From positions 48,594-112,593 of the forward strand of contig JAJXWS010000002.1 of the NCBI GenBank assembly GCA_021781495.1: a stretch of DNA of 64,000 bases. Direction: 5' to 3'. Positions within the stretch are counted from its first letter, which is position 1. The number at the start of each line of letters is the position of its first letter. Source of the DNA: Acidobacteriota bacterium. Lineage in GTDB: Bacteria; Acidobacteriota; Terriglobia; Terriglobales; Acidobacteriaceae. Both the position numbers and the translations under genes were made by a program. The notes beneath the pieces were generated by a model. The model was not told where the DNA came from, made no database searches, and saw nothing but the letters and a program-made list of their open reading frames with translations. Below, piece by piece: positions 29,272-37,102 of this stretch.

Positions 29272-29401
29272 TGCTTGCTCCTGTGTGGAACCGGAGCAGA
29301 AGGCTCAGCAGCTGCCGGAGTCGTTCCGCTCCCTGCTTTGCGGCGGCGGCCGGTGCGGATCGAATGGTGGCGATGCCGCTTGCCGGACCGCGTGCCGCGG
29401 G

Positions 29402-30808
29402 TTACTCCGCCTGGTAACGATGCAGGCGGCCCAGGCCGTTGAATGCGGCGACCTTGTAGCACTCGGCCAGGGTGGGATAGTTGAAGACGGTATCGATGAA
29501 GTAGTCGATGGTGCCGCCGAGGGTCATGACGACCTGGCCGATGTGGACCAGTTCGGCTGCGCCTTCGCCGATGATGTGCACGCCGAGCACCTTGCGGGTG
29601 TCGCGGTGAAAGATGAGTTTGAGGCGGCCGGTGGTGTCGCCACGAATCTGGCCGCGCGCGGTTTCGCGGTAGTAGGCCATGCCGACTTCATAGGGCACGT
29701 CCTCGTCGGTGAGCTGCTCCTCGGTTTTGCCGATGAAGCTGATCTCAGGAATGGTGTAGATGCCGTAGGGGTAGAAGCTGGGGTTGGACGTGGTGGCGCG
29801 GTCGTCAAAGGCGCGGGCGGAGGCGATGCGGCCCTGCTCCATGGAGACCGAGGCGAGCGAGGGAAAGCCGACGATGTCTCCGACGGCGAAGATATGCGGC
29901 ACCTGGGTCTGGTAGTGCTCGTCGACGGGGATGCGGCCGCGGTTGTCGGCCTGCAGGCCGGCGGCGGGCAGGTTGAGGTCGTCCACGTTGCCCTGGCGGC
30001 CGACGGCGTAGAGCAGGGCATCGCCGGAGACGCGTTTTTTGCTTTCAAGGTTGGCAACGACGCCGCCGTCGGGGAGCTCTTCGACGCTCTCCACCTCTTC
30101 GCCGAGGCGGAGGGTGACGCGGCTGTCGCGGAGGTGATAGCTGAGCGCTTCGACAATCTCCTGGTCAGCAAACTCGAGGAGCTTGGCGCGCTTTTCAATG
30201 AGGGTGACGCGGACGCCGAGGATGGCGAACATGCAGGTGTATTCGACGCCGATGACGCCGCCGCCGACGACGATGAGGGAGCGCGGGAGCGTGGGCAGGT
30301 CGAGGATCTGATCGCTGTTGACGATGGTGCGGCCGTTGATGGGGACCTTTGGCGAGGAGGCGGGCCGGGTGCCGACGGCGATGATGATGCGATCGGAGGC
30401 GAGAGTGGTGTCGGCCTGCGGCCCCTCGACGCGGATCTGGTTGGGGCTCTCAAAGCGCGCGATGCCATGGATCACGTCGATGCCGTTGCGCGAGAGCTGC
30501 GCCTCGGTGACGTCCACCTCGGTTTTGACCACGCCCTGCACGCGGAAGGCGAGGTCGGCCATGGTGATCTTTTCCTTGACCCGGTAATTCATTCCGTAGA
30601 TGGAGCGGTAGTTGTAGCCGGAGAGATGCATGACGGCTTCGCGCATGGTTTTGGACGGAATGGTGCCGGTGTTGATGCAGACGCCGCCGACGACGGTGCG
30701 GGCTTCGACCACGGCAACGCGTTTTTTCATTTTGGCGGCGGCAACCGCGGCACGTTGTCCGGAGGGTCCGGAACCAATGACGATGAGATCGTACTGAACG
30801 GCGCTCAT
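29402..30808 (-). CDS. sthA: Soluble pyridine nucleotide transhydrogenase (Si-specific)
   Basis: Cytosolic FAD enzyme that equilibrates NADPH and NADH. About 468 aa from ATG 30808, matching E. coli SthA (466 aa); GGGAG precedes it, while the track start adds 26 unrelated residues. FAD motif YDLIVIGSGPSGQRAA; NAD motif IVVGGGVIGVEYTCMFAILGVRVTLIEK; GDIVGFPSLASVSMEQGRIA; dimerisation domain at the C-terminus. In the redox position GGVCINTGTIPSK the second Cys of the dihydrolipoamide-dehydrogenase family is Thr, which excludes a disulfide and fits SthA. Confidence 0.92.
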   Translation of the reverse strand: MSAVQYDLIVIGSGPSGQRAAVAAAKMKKRVAVVEARTVVGGVCINTGTIPSKTMREAVMHLSGYNYRSIYGMNYRVKEKITMADLAFRVQGVVKTEVDVTEAQLSRNGIDVIHGIARFESPNQIRVEGPQADTTLASDRIIIAVGTRPASSPKVPINGRTIVNSDQILDLPTLPRSLIVVGGGVIGVEYTCMFAILGVRVTLIEKRAKLLEFADQEIVEALSYHLRDSRVTLRLGEEVESVEELPDGGVVANLESKKRVSGDALLYAVGRQGNVDDLNLPAAGLQADNRGRIPVDEHYQTQVPHIFAVGDIVGFPSLASVSMEQGRIASARAFDDRATTSNPSFYPYGIYTIPEISFIGKTEEQLTDEDVPYEVGMAYYRETARGQIRGDTTGRLKLIFHRDTRKVLGVHIIGEGAAELVHIGQVVMTLGGTIDYFIDTVFNYPTLAECYKVAAFNGLGRLHRYQAE

Positions 30809-31494
30809 GCGCGTGTCTCCCAGAGGTTGGATGCAATGGTTGACTGCAATGACAGCCGCGGCAGTGGCAGTTGTGTTGAGCGGCAAGCCCCTTATCGGGA
30901 GGCTACCACAGCGGCATACGGCGCAAACCGGCGAAGCGTGCGGGCGCGACGGGAGCGAGGGAGCGACGAAATGCGAGGTTGTACCGGGACGATCGAGGGT
31001 GTTTCACAAACTGGCATAATTTTTCGCACGCTTTCTGTGGAAAACAAAAATATTCAGGGGGGGGGTGGGGGGATACACCCTTGCTGCCAGCTTTCAGATG
31101 CTGGCTTTTGGCATCTCCTCTTGCTTTGCGGGTGGCTGAAGCCCCTTTTCTGCTGCGGCGCGGAGGTGCGGACTGAGGTTGGGGTGTGCGTTCCCACCCA
31201 TTCCGTCCGCTGGGGCGGACGTCATGAATGGGGCACCCGGGGTTCCCTATCCCAGGTCTCAAAAGCGAGACCTGGGGCACCCGGCAGGACAGGGTAATGG
31301 CAACGGGTTCGGGTGCGTGGCTTGTCATAGTTCAAGGTTAGTGGAATGGCGGAAAATACTTCGCACATTGGCTGGCAGGATTTTTTCTTTGTTTTCATCG
31401 GTTTGCGGGAGTTGGGCGGGCGGGATGGGTTGACAGGCGCGGCGGCCGTGGACCGGCAGATTGCCATGGGCTAAGATTCCTTGTGAGAACCCCC
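30809..31494. other. Gene-free intergenic region between sthA and the multicopper oxidase gene
   Basis: 686 bp with divergent flanking genes and no supported ORF. It holds a G9-T-G6 tract (31057-31072), a small hairpin GCCAGC / GCTGGC (31086-31105), and the tandem palindromes at 31197-31284. CATAAT at 31015-31020 could be a -10 box but lacks a -35. Track ORFs across here are shadows. Confidence 0.6.
31197..31284. repeat. Two tandem palindromic units ending in GGGGCACCCGG
   Basis: Unit A: CCCATTC...GAATGGG enclosing GTCCGC-tggg-GCGGAC (31197-31232). Unit B: CCCAGGTCTC-aaaagc-GAGACCTGGG (31251-31276). Both palindromes run directly into the same 11-mer GGGGCACCCGG (31230-31240 and 31274-31284), 44 bp apart. 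This looks like a REP/MITE-like intergenic element. I recall GGGGCACCCGG-type intergenic palindromes in Acidobacteriaceae genomes but cannot verify it here. Confidence 0.65.
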
Positions 31495-32925
31495 ATGAAT
31501 CGACGAACGTTTGTAGCCTCAGCCGGCGCGCTGCTGGCGGAGCCGTACCTGAACGCGATGCTTCCGGCACAGGTGAAGGCCGCCGCTGCCGCTGCCAAGG
31601 CGCACGGCAAGACGCATGCCGGAGCTTCGCGGGCCGACTACACGCTGAAGATTGAGCCGTGCACGCTGGAGATTTCTCCGGGAGTGAACATCAAGACCGT
31701 TGCTTATAACGGGCAGGTTCCGGGGCCGCTGCTGCGGCTGCGGGAGGGCAGGCCGGTGACGATTGATGTTCTGAATGCGACGGAGAATGCCGATATTGTC
31801 CACTGGCATGGCCTGGAGATTGACTCGCGGAACGACGGAGCCATGGAGGAGGGTTCCCCGATGATTCCCGCGGGCGGACGGCTGCGCTACAGCTTTACGC
31901 CCCGCCCGGCGGGGATGCGGTGGTATCACACGCATGCGGGCGCGGGAGCGAACCTGTCGCTGGGCACGTATACGGGGCAGTTCGGTTTTTTGATGGTGGA
32001 GGGAAGGCAGAATCCGGGGCACTTTGACCAGGAGGTCTTTCTTGCCATTCATCACTGGTCTCCGTCGTTTGTGCCTATGGCAGAGACGATGCAGGCCGAG
32101 TCCGCGAATATGCCGGCGACCTCGGGCTCGGACGTGGGGTACCAGTACGCGACGATCAATCAGCACAGGCTGGGTGCAGGGGAGCCGGTGCGGGTGAAGG
32201 CCGGGCAGAGGGTGCTGTTTCATTTTCTGAACGCAAGCGCCACGGAGAACGTGGTGCTGGCGCTGCCGGGGCACACGTTCAAGGTGATTGCGATGGACGG
32301 AAACCCGGTGCCGAATCCGGCCAAGGTGGAGGCGCTTTCGATTGCCGTGGCGGAGCGGGTGGATGCGATTGTGGAGATGAACTCGCCCGGGGTGTGGGTA
32401 CTTGGCTCCACGCTGGAGAAGAGCCGGGCAAAGGGGCTGGGCGTGGTGGTGGAGTACGCAGGGCGGACGGGGGCTCCAGTGTGGAAGGACCCGGCGCCGG
32501 CGGACTGGGACTACACGCAGTTTGCCAGCAGCGCGGCGGCACCGGCTGCGGATGAGACGATCACGTTGAACTTTACGGATGAGGGGACCAAGGGCGACTC
32601 GAAGTTTGACACGTGGGCGATCAACGGCAAGTCGTGGCCGGATATTGAGCCGATCCGCGTGAAGCAGGGGAAGCGCTACCGGCTGGTGATGAACAACTCC
32701 AGCGCGGACCAGCACCCGATGCATCTGCACCGGCACACGTTTGAGGTGGTGCAGATTGGCGACAAGAAGCTGAGCGGGCTGAAGAAGGATGTGGTCAACG
32801 TGATGCCGCTGGATACGGTGGCAGTGGACTTTGTGGCGGATAATCCCGGCGACTCGCTGTTTCACTGCCATATGCAACTGCATATGGACTTTGGCTTTAT
32901 GCAACTGATTCAATACGCCGGTTGA
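31495..32925 (+). CDS. Tat-exported three-domain multicopper oxidase
   Basis: About 476 aa. The N-terminus MNRRTFVASAGALLAEP is a Tat signal. All four copper-binding segments are present: HWHG, WYHTHAG, HPMHLHRHTF and HCHMQLHMDFGFM, giving one type 1 and one trinuclear centre of a laccase-type oxidase, acting in the periplasm. Possible activities are cuprous, ferrous, manganese or phenolic oxidation; no Met-rich loop typical of CueO is visible. ATG 31495 chosen over the upstream GTG. A small cytochrome c gene follows within about 50 bp. Confidence 0.9.
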   Translation: MNRRTFVASAGALLAEPYLNAMLPAQVKAAAAAAKAHGKTHAGASRADYTLKIEPCTLEISPGVNIKTVAYNGQVPGPLLRLREGRPVTIDVLNATENADIVHWHGLEIDSRNDGAMEEGSPMIPAGGRLRYSFTPRPAGMRWYHTHAGAGANLSLGTYTGQFGFLMVEGRQNPGHFDQEVFLAIHHWSPSFVPMAETMQAESANMPATSGSDVGYQYATINQHRLGAGEPVRVKAGQRVLFHFLNASATENVVLALPGHTFKVIAMDGNPVPNPAKVEALSIAVAERVDAIVEMNSPGVWVLGSTLEKSRAKGLGVVVEYAGRTGAPVWKDPAPADWDYTQFASSAAAPAADETITLNFTDEGTKGDSKFDTWAINGKSWPDIEPIRVKQGKRYRLVMNNSSADQHPMHLHRHTFEVVQIGDKKLSGLKKDVVNVMPLDTVAVDFVADNPGDSLFHCHMQLHMDFGFMQLIQYAG

Positions 32926-32973
32926 GGGGACGCGGCTGTGTGCAGGATGAAATCTATGGGGAGCAAGGAGCAG

Positions 32974-33297
32974 ATGGTGACACGGAATTGTATGGTTCTG
33001 GCCATGATTTTGGGGATGGTATGCAGCACGCAGGCGGCGCTGGCGCAGAGTGCGGGCGCGGATACGTTCAAGGCGAAGTGCCAGATGTGCCATGGCGTGG
33101 ATGGGCTGGGGCAGACGCCGGCAGGCCGGGTGGCGAAGATTGTTTCGCTGAAGGACCCGGCGGTGGTGAATGCAAAGGATGCGGACCTGATGGAAGTGGT
33201 AAAGAAGGGCAAGAACAAGATGCCGTCGTTTGCGGGCAAGCTGACGGATGAGCAGATTCAGGCGGCGATTGCGTATATCCGCACGTTGGAGAAGTAG
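32974..33297 (+). CDS. Small periplasmic monoheme cytochrome c
   Basis: About 107 aa from ATG 32974, which has GGGGAG 10 bp upstream and gives the signal peptide MVTRNCMVLAMILGMVCSTQAALAQ; upstream GTG 32938 and ATG 32947 are alternatives. Class I cytochrome c: CQMCHGVDGLGQTPAG with axial Met in NKMPSFAGKLTDEQIQAAIAYIRTL. The spacing after the multicopper oxidase gene suggests co-transcription, and it may exchange electrons with that oxidase or the terminal oxidase. Confidence 0.88.
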   Translation: MVTRNCMVLAMILGMVCSTQAALAQSAGADTFKAKCQMCHGVDGLGQTPAGRVAKIVSLKDPAVVNAKDADLMEVVKKGKNKMPSFAGKLTDEQIQAAIAYIRTLEK

Positions 33298-33394
33298 CCC
33301 AGGGGCAAGGGCGGGGAAGGCTGTCTGAACTCCTGGGGCTGGTTTGGGTGGGAGCGGATTGACGCCGGGGAGGGGTAGCCGTAGGCTCGTAGCT

Positions 33395-33946
33395 ATGGAA
33401 TTCAAGGTAAGCGAGCTGGAGAAGGAACCGGTCGATTTTGACCTGCAGGTTGGGGTGGGGTCGATCGACTTTGGCGAGGAGGCTATGCAGGATGGGCCTC
33501 TGGCGGCGAGTGGCCGGGCCGAGGTGATCCACGAGCACCGCGGGCCGAAGGATGTGGTGGCCGATATCCGGCTGCGGGGGCAGTACCGGGGGAACTTTGA
33601 GGTGCCGTGCGCGCGGTGCGTGGAGCCGGTGAAGATTCCGCTGACGGCGGAGTATGACCTGATTTTCCGGCCGGTGGGTGCGGATTCGGGGTCGGCGGAG
33701 CGGTCGATTTCAGCGCAAGAGACGGAAATCGGGTATTATCAAGGAGACAGTCTTTTGCTTGAGGATGTGCTGCGCGAGCAGGTACTTTTGTCCCTGCCGG
33801 TCAGGACGCTGTGCAAGCCTGACTGCAAAGGACTTTGCCCGCGCTGCGGCCAGAACCGCAACCTGCAGGCGTGCTCCTGCGAAGAGGGTCCGACGGACCC
33901 CCGCTGGGAGGCGTTGGCAGGGCTCCGTGGCCGGATGAAGTCCTGA
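33395..33946 (+). CDS. yceD: YceD/DUF177 family protein
   Basis: About 183 aa from ATG 33395; the track start adds 17 residues. DUF177 features: MEFKVSELEKEPVDFDL, the Cys pair in VPCARCVEPVKIPLTAEYDLIF, a segment EDVLREQVLLSLPVRTLCKPDCKGLCPRCGQNRN and the ending DPRWEALAGL. The gene lies immediately before rpmF, as in most bacteria; the family is linked to ribosome/23S rRNA maturation in E. coli and plants. Distance to rpmF is about 110 bp. Confidence 0.92.
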   Translation: MEFKVSELEKEPVDFDLQVGVGSIDFGEEAMQDGPLAASGRAEVIHEHRGPKDVVADIRLRGQYRGNFEVPCARCVEPVKIPLTAEYDLIFRPVGADSGSAERSISAQETEIGYYQGDSLLLEDVLREQVLLSLPVRTLCKPDCKGLCPRCGQNRNLQACSCEEGPTDPRWEALAGLRGRMKS

Positions 33947-34057
33947 AGAAACGACTCCAAGAATTTTAGGGTGTCCTGAAACGCGCCGGACGGCAGTGAC
34001 GATGGCTTTTGGTCGGAAGCCGGAGAGTTGGAGCGGGGACACGAAAGGAATTGCACC

Positions 34058-34246
34058 ATGCCGAATCCGAAAAGGCGCCACTCGACGCGCCGGACTGCCA
34101 ATCGCCGCGCCCATGACTTTTTGACGGCCCAGGGCCTCTCAGAGTGTCCGAACTGCCACGAGAAGAAGCTGCCGCATCGCGCCTGCGCGAAGTGCGGAGC
34201 GTACAAGGGCCGTGCCGTGCTGGAGACCAAGGAAAGCGCCAGCTAG
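34058..34246 (+). CDS. rpmF: 50S ribosomal protein L32
   Basis: 62 aa from ATG 34058 with AAAGGAA upstream; the track start adds ten residues. MPNPKRRHSTRRTANRRAHDF is the diagnostic N-terminus, and the zinc-binding CPNC...CAKCG ribbon is intact (the C+ form, Zn-bound). It lies between yceD and plsX, the classical order. Confidence 0.97.
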   Translation: MPNPKRRHSTRRTANRRAHDFLTAQGLSECPNCHEKKLPHRACAKCGAYKGRAVLETKESAS

Positions 34247-34326
34247 GCTGAGCGATGGCGGCCTTTGCACAAAGGCCGCATTACCCTGGAAGCAGCAACG
34301 GGACAGCAGATCCCTGGTAGTGCTCT

Positions 34327-35382
34327 ATGCTCATCGACATTGCGCTGGATGCAGTAGGCTCCGATAAAGCTCCAGAACCAGAGATCCGGGGGGCAATTCT
34401 TGCCTGCCGGGCTTTGCCTGTTCGTGTGCACCTGGTGGGCCCGGAGCCGGAGCTGCGCGACCTGCTGGATGAGCACCTGGAAAATGAAGACCTGCCAATC
34501 GTCATCCACCACGCTTCAGAGCGTATCGGGATGGAGGAGAAGGCGGCGCACGCGGTGCGGACCAAGCGCGACAGCTCGATGCGCGTGGGGCTGAAGCTGG
34601 TGCGCGAGCGCAAGTGCGCGGGGTTTGTGACCGCGGGCAACACGGGCGCGGCAATGGCGACGGCCAAGATGGTGCTGGGCGCGATGCCGGGTGTGGACCG
34701 GCCCGCGCTGGCGACGCCGATGCCTACGTCGAAGGGGAATCCGTGCGTGCTGCTGGATGTGGGCGCGAACGTGGACTGCAAGGCGCATAACCTGGAGCAG
34801 TTTGCGGTGATGGGCGAGATGTATGCCCGGAGCGTGCTGAAGATCAGCAGACCGCGCGTGGGGCTGCTCTCCATTGGCGAAGAAGAGACCAAGGGCAACG
34901 ACCTGACGCGGGAGGCGTTTCCGCTGCTGAAGGCGTTGCCGATCCACTTTATCGGCAATGTGGAAGGGCGCGACATCTTCAACGGCCACGCGGACGTGAT
35001 TGTGTGCGACGGCTTTGTGGGCAATGTGGCGCTGAAGACGAGCGAAGGCATTGGCCGGTTTGTGCGGGATGCCCTGCGCGAGTCGCTGACGCGGACGGTA
35101 ACGGCCCAGGTGGGCGCGCTGCTGTCACGGCGGGCGTTTAACGACTTTCGGCGGCGGCTGGATTACACCGAGTATGGCGGCGCCCCGCTGCTGGGCGTGC
35201 GCGGGGTGTGCATTATCGGCCATGGCTCGTCGAATGACGTGGCCATTTATAACGGCGTGCGCGTGGCGTATGAGTTTGCCAAGGCCGGCACGAACGAGCA
35301 GATTGAAGCGGAGTTTGCGAAGCGTCCGCCGCGCAAGCCGAGCCAGGCCGCGGGCGAAGAGCCGGACGCGACGATTCAATAG
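34327..35382 (+). CDS. plsX: Phosphate acyltransferase PlsX
   Basis: Cytosolic/peripheral enzyme converting acyl-ACP to acyl-phosphate for phospholipid synthesis. 351 aa, standard length. Motifs: [124 protein letters not shown]. Starts 80 bp after rpmF. fabH/fabD do not follow; a Trm112-type gene does. Confidence 0.97.
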   Translation: MLIDIALDAVGSDKAPEPEIRGAILACRALPVRVHLVGPEPELRDLLDEHLENEDLPIVIHHASERIGMEEKAAHAVRTKRDSSMRVGLKLVRERKCAGFVTAGNTGAAMATAKMVLGAMPGVDRPALATPMPTSKGNPCVLLDVGANVDCKAHNLEQFAVMGEMYARSVLKISRPRVGLLSIGEEETKGNDLTREAFPLLKALPIHFIGNVEGRDIFNGHADVIVCDGFVGNVALKTSEGIGRFVRDALRESLTRTVTAQVGALLSRRAFNDFRRRLDYTEYGGAPLLGVRGVCIIGHGSSNDVAIYNGVRVAYEFAKAGTNEQIEAEFAKRPPRKPSQAAGEEPDATIQ

Positions 35383-35403
35383 CGCAGACAGCGCCGAGGC
35401 GGA

Positions 35404-35625
35404 ATGGCTGCCAATCCTGAAAATGTATCGACTGTGGAGGCATGGGCGGAGCTGTTAGCCTGCCCGGCATGCCACGAGGCTGTGCGCGCGGAGGGCGAGC
35501 GTGTGGTGTGCGCCGCGTGCGGACGGGCGTATCCCGTGGTGGACGGGATTCCGGTGCTGATTGTGGAGCGGGCGGAGCTAACGCCGGTGATAGAAGGGCA
35601 GCACGATCAGCGCGGCGAAGCCTAA
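35404..35625 (+). CDS. Trm112/YcaR-family zinc-ribbon protein
   Basis: 73 aa. EAWAELLACPACHEAVRAEGERVVCAACGRAYPVVDGIPVLI is the Trm112p-like fold with two CxxC pairs. Members of this family (YcaR in E. coli) act as small partner or activator proteins; in eukaryotes and archaea Trm112 activates methyltransferases. It lies 21 bp after plsX and is followed by a terminator. Confidence 0.9.
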   Translation: MAANPENVSTVEAWAELLACPACHEAVRAEGERVVCAACGRAYPVVDGIPVLIVERAELTPVIEGQHDQRGEA

Positions 35626-35673
35626 GGCGAGCGCAAGCGCAAAAGCAATCAGGCTGTACAAGAGAACAAGACT

Positions 35674-35699
35674 GGGGCCCCGAGGGGCCTCTTCGTTTT
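35674..35699 (+). terminator. Terminator after the yceD-rpmF-plsX-trm112 unit
   Basis: GGGGCC / GGCCTC stem (one G-U pair) with a CCGAGG loop, followed by TTCGTTTTG and another TTTTT shortly after. It lies 48 bp past the Trm112-type stop and before the convergent ABC permease gene. Confidence 0.6.
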
Positions 35700-35737
35700 G
35701 CTCGTCTTTTTGTTCGCTTGGCGGGATGGGCTGAAGG

Positions 35738-37012
35738 CTACTCATACTTGAGGGATTCCACGGGGTCGAGTTGGGCGGCGCGAGTGGCGGGCACGGTGCC
35801 GAAGACGATGCCGACGACGGTGGCCGCGGCGAGCGCGATGAGGACCGACCAGCCGGAAACGGGCAGAGCGTAGTCCGTGAAGAAGTGGACGGAGAGCGGC
35901 ACGGTGAGGCCGACGAGGGTTCCGACGACGCCGCCGGTGAGCGAGATGATGATGGCCTCGGCGAGGAACTGGAGCTTGATTTCGCGATAGGTAGCGCCGA
36001 GGGCCTTGCGGATGCCGATTTCGCGGATACGCGAGCGCACGGTGGCGAGCATGATGTTCATGATGCCGACTCCGCCGACGGCGAGCGTAACGGCTGCGAC
36101 GAGGACGAGCACGGCGGTGAGCGCGTTGGCGATGGTGGCGGCGGTGGTGAGCAGCGCCTTGAGATCCTGCGCCTTGTAGACCGAGTTGGGCTTGTGGCGC
36201 GAACTGATGATGCGGAGGATTTCGCGCTCGGCGTCGGGCACCTCCTCCATGCTGCGGATGGAGAAGTAGATCTGCTTTACGTTGTCAGTGCCGGTGAAGT
36301 AGCGGGCGACGGAGTAGGGGATGAGGACGGTCTGATCGGCGATCTCGGTTTGGCCGAAGGTATCGACGCTCTCCTTGAAGGTGCCGACGATGGTGAACGG
36401 GATGCCGCTGATGGAGAAGGTCTGGCCGATGGCGGCGTAGGCGCTGCCGAACATTTGCTGCGCAAAGGGGACGGTGACGACGGCGCACTTGATGTGGGCG
36501 CTCTCATCCTCTTCGTCGAGGAAGCGGCCGGCGAGCACGATGAGGTTGCGGACGTTGCGGTACTGGGGGCTGACGCCGAGGACCAGGGTATCTTTGACGA
36601 CTCCGCCGCCGAAGCTGATGCGGTCGTGGGTTTCGAGGACGGGCGAGGAGTAGATGACGCTGGGCACCTGGGCGAGCACGGCCTTTTCGTCTTCGCGGGT
36701 GAGGTAGTCGTTGTACATGATGCGCTCAGCGCCGGTGGTGCCGCCGCCGTGGTACTCGACCTCGACCTGGTTGGTGCCGATCTTCTGAATTTCGTTGAGG
36801 ATGAAGCGCTTGCCGGTGAGTCCGATGGTGACGACGAGGATGACGGACGCGGTGCCGATGACCATGCCGAGCGCGGTGAGCGCAAAGCGGAGCTTGCTGG
36901 CGCGGAAGCTGTCAATGGCCAGCCGGAGAATCTCACTCAGCATCATGGTGCGGCGCGCGCTGAGCAAGGTCTGCTGAAAAGCGAGTTGTCGGGTCTGCTC
37001 GACCTGGTTCAT
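35738..37012 (-). CDS. MacB-type ABC transporter permease (FtsX family)
   Basis: 424 aa inner-membrane protein: one N-terminal helix (LRFALTALGMVIGTASVILVVTIG), a large periplasmic MacB_PCD domain (about residues 70-270), and a C-terminal FtsX domain with three helices (AVLVLVAAVTLAVGGVGIMNIMLATVRSRIREIGIRKALGA). Such permeases form mechanotransducing exporters or lipoprotein/peptide efflux pumps with an ATPase and often a membrane-fusion protein. Neither is adjacent, so the partner is elsewhere or the gene is an orphan. ATG 37012 with AGGA upstream; ATG 36946 is possible. Confidence 0.9.
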   Translation of the reverse strand: MNQVEQTRQLAFQQTLLSARRTMMLSEILRLAIDSFRASKLRFALTALGMVIGTASVILVVTIGLTGKRFILNEIQKIGTNQVEVEYHGGGTTGAERIMYNDYLTREDEKAVLAQVPSVIYSSPVLETHDRISFGGGVVKDTLVLGVSPQYRNVRNLIVLAGRFLDEEDESAHIKCAVVTVPFAQQMFGSAYAAIGQTFSISGIPFTIVGTFKESVDTFGQTEIADQTVLIPYSVARYFTGTDNVKQIYFSIRSMEEVPDAEREILRIISSRHKPNSVYKAQDLKALLTTAATIANALTAVLVLVAAVTLAVGGVGIMNIMLATVRSRIREIGIRKALGATYREIKLQFLAEAIIISLTGGVVGTLVGLTVPLSVHFFTDYALPVSGWSVLIALAAATVVGIVFGTVPATRAAQLDPVESLKYE

Positions 37013-37102
37013 CGGTTCCTACTGAGTGCAAGATGCGCCACGGAGCCTGGGAGCTTCAGCGAAACAGGCATGGCGCAGCGGGATGCGCCGGAGCGCAACC
37101 CG

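Noticed and set aside
29234-31297. 687-aa plus-strand ORF
   Set aside because: Antisense to sthA and running into the intergenic repeats; shadow composition.
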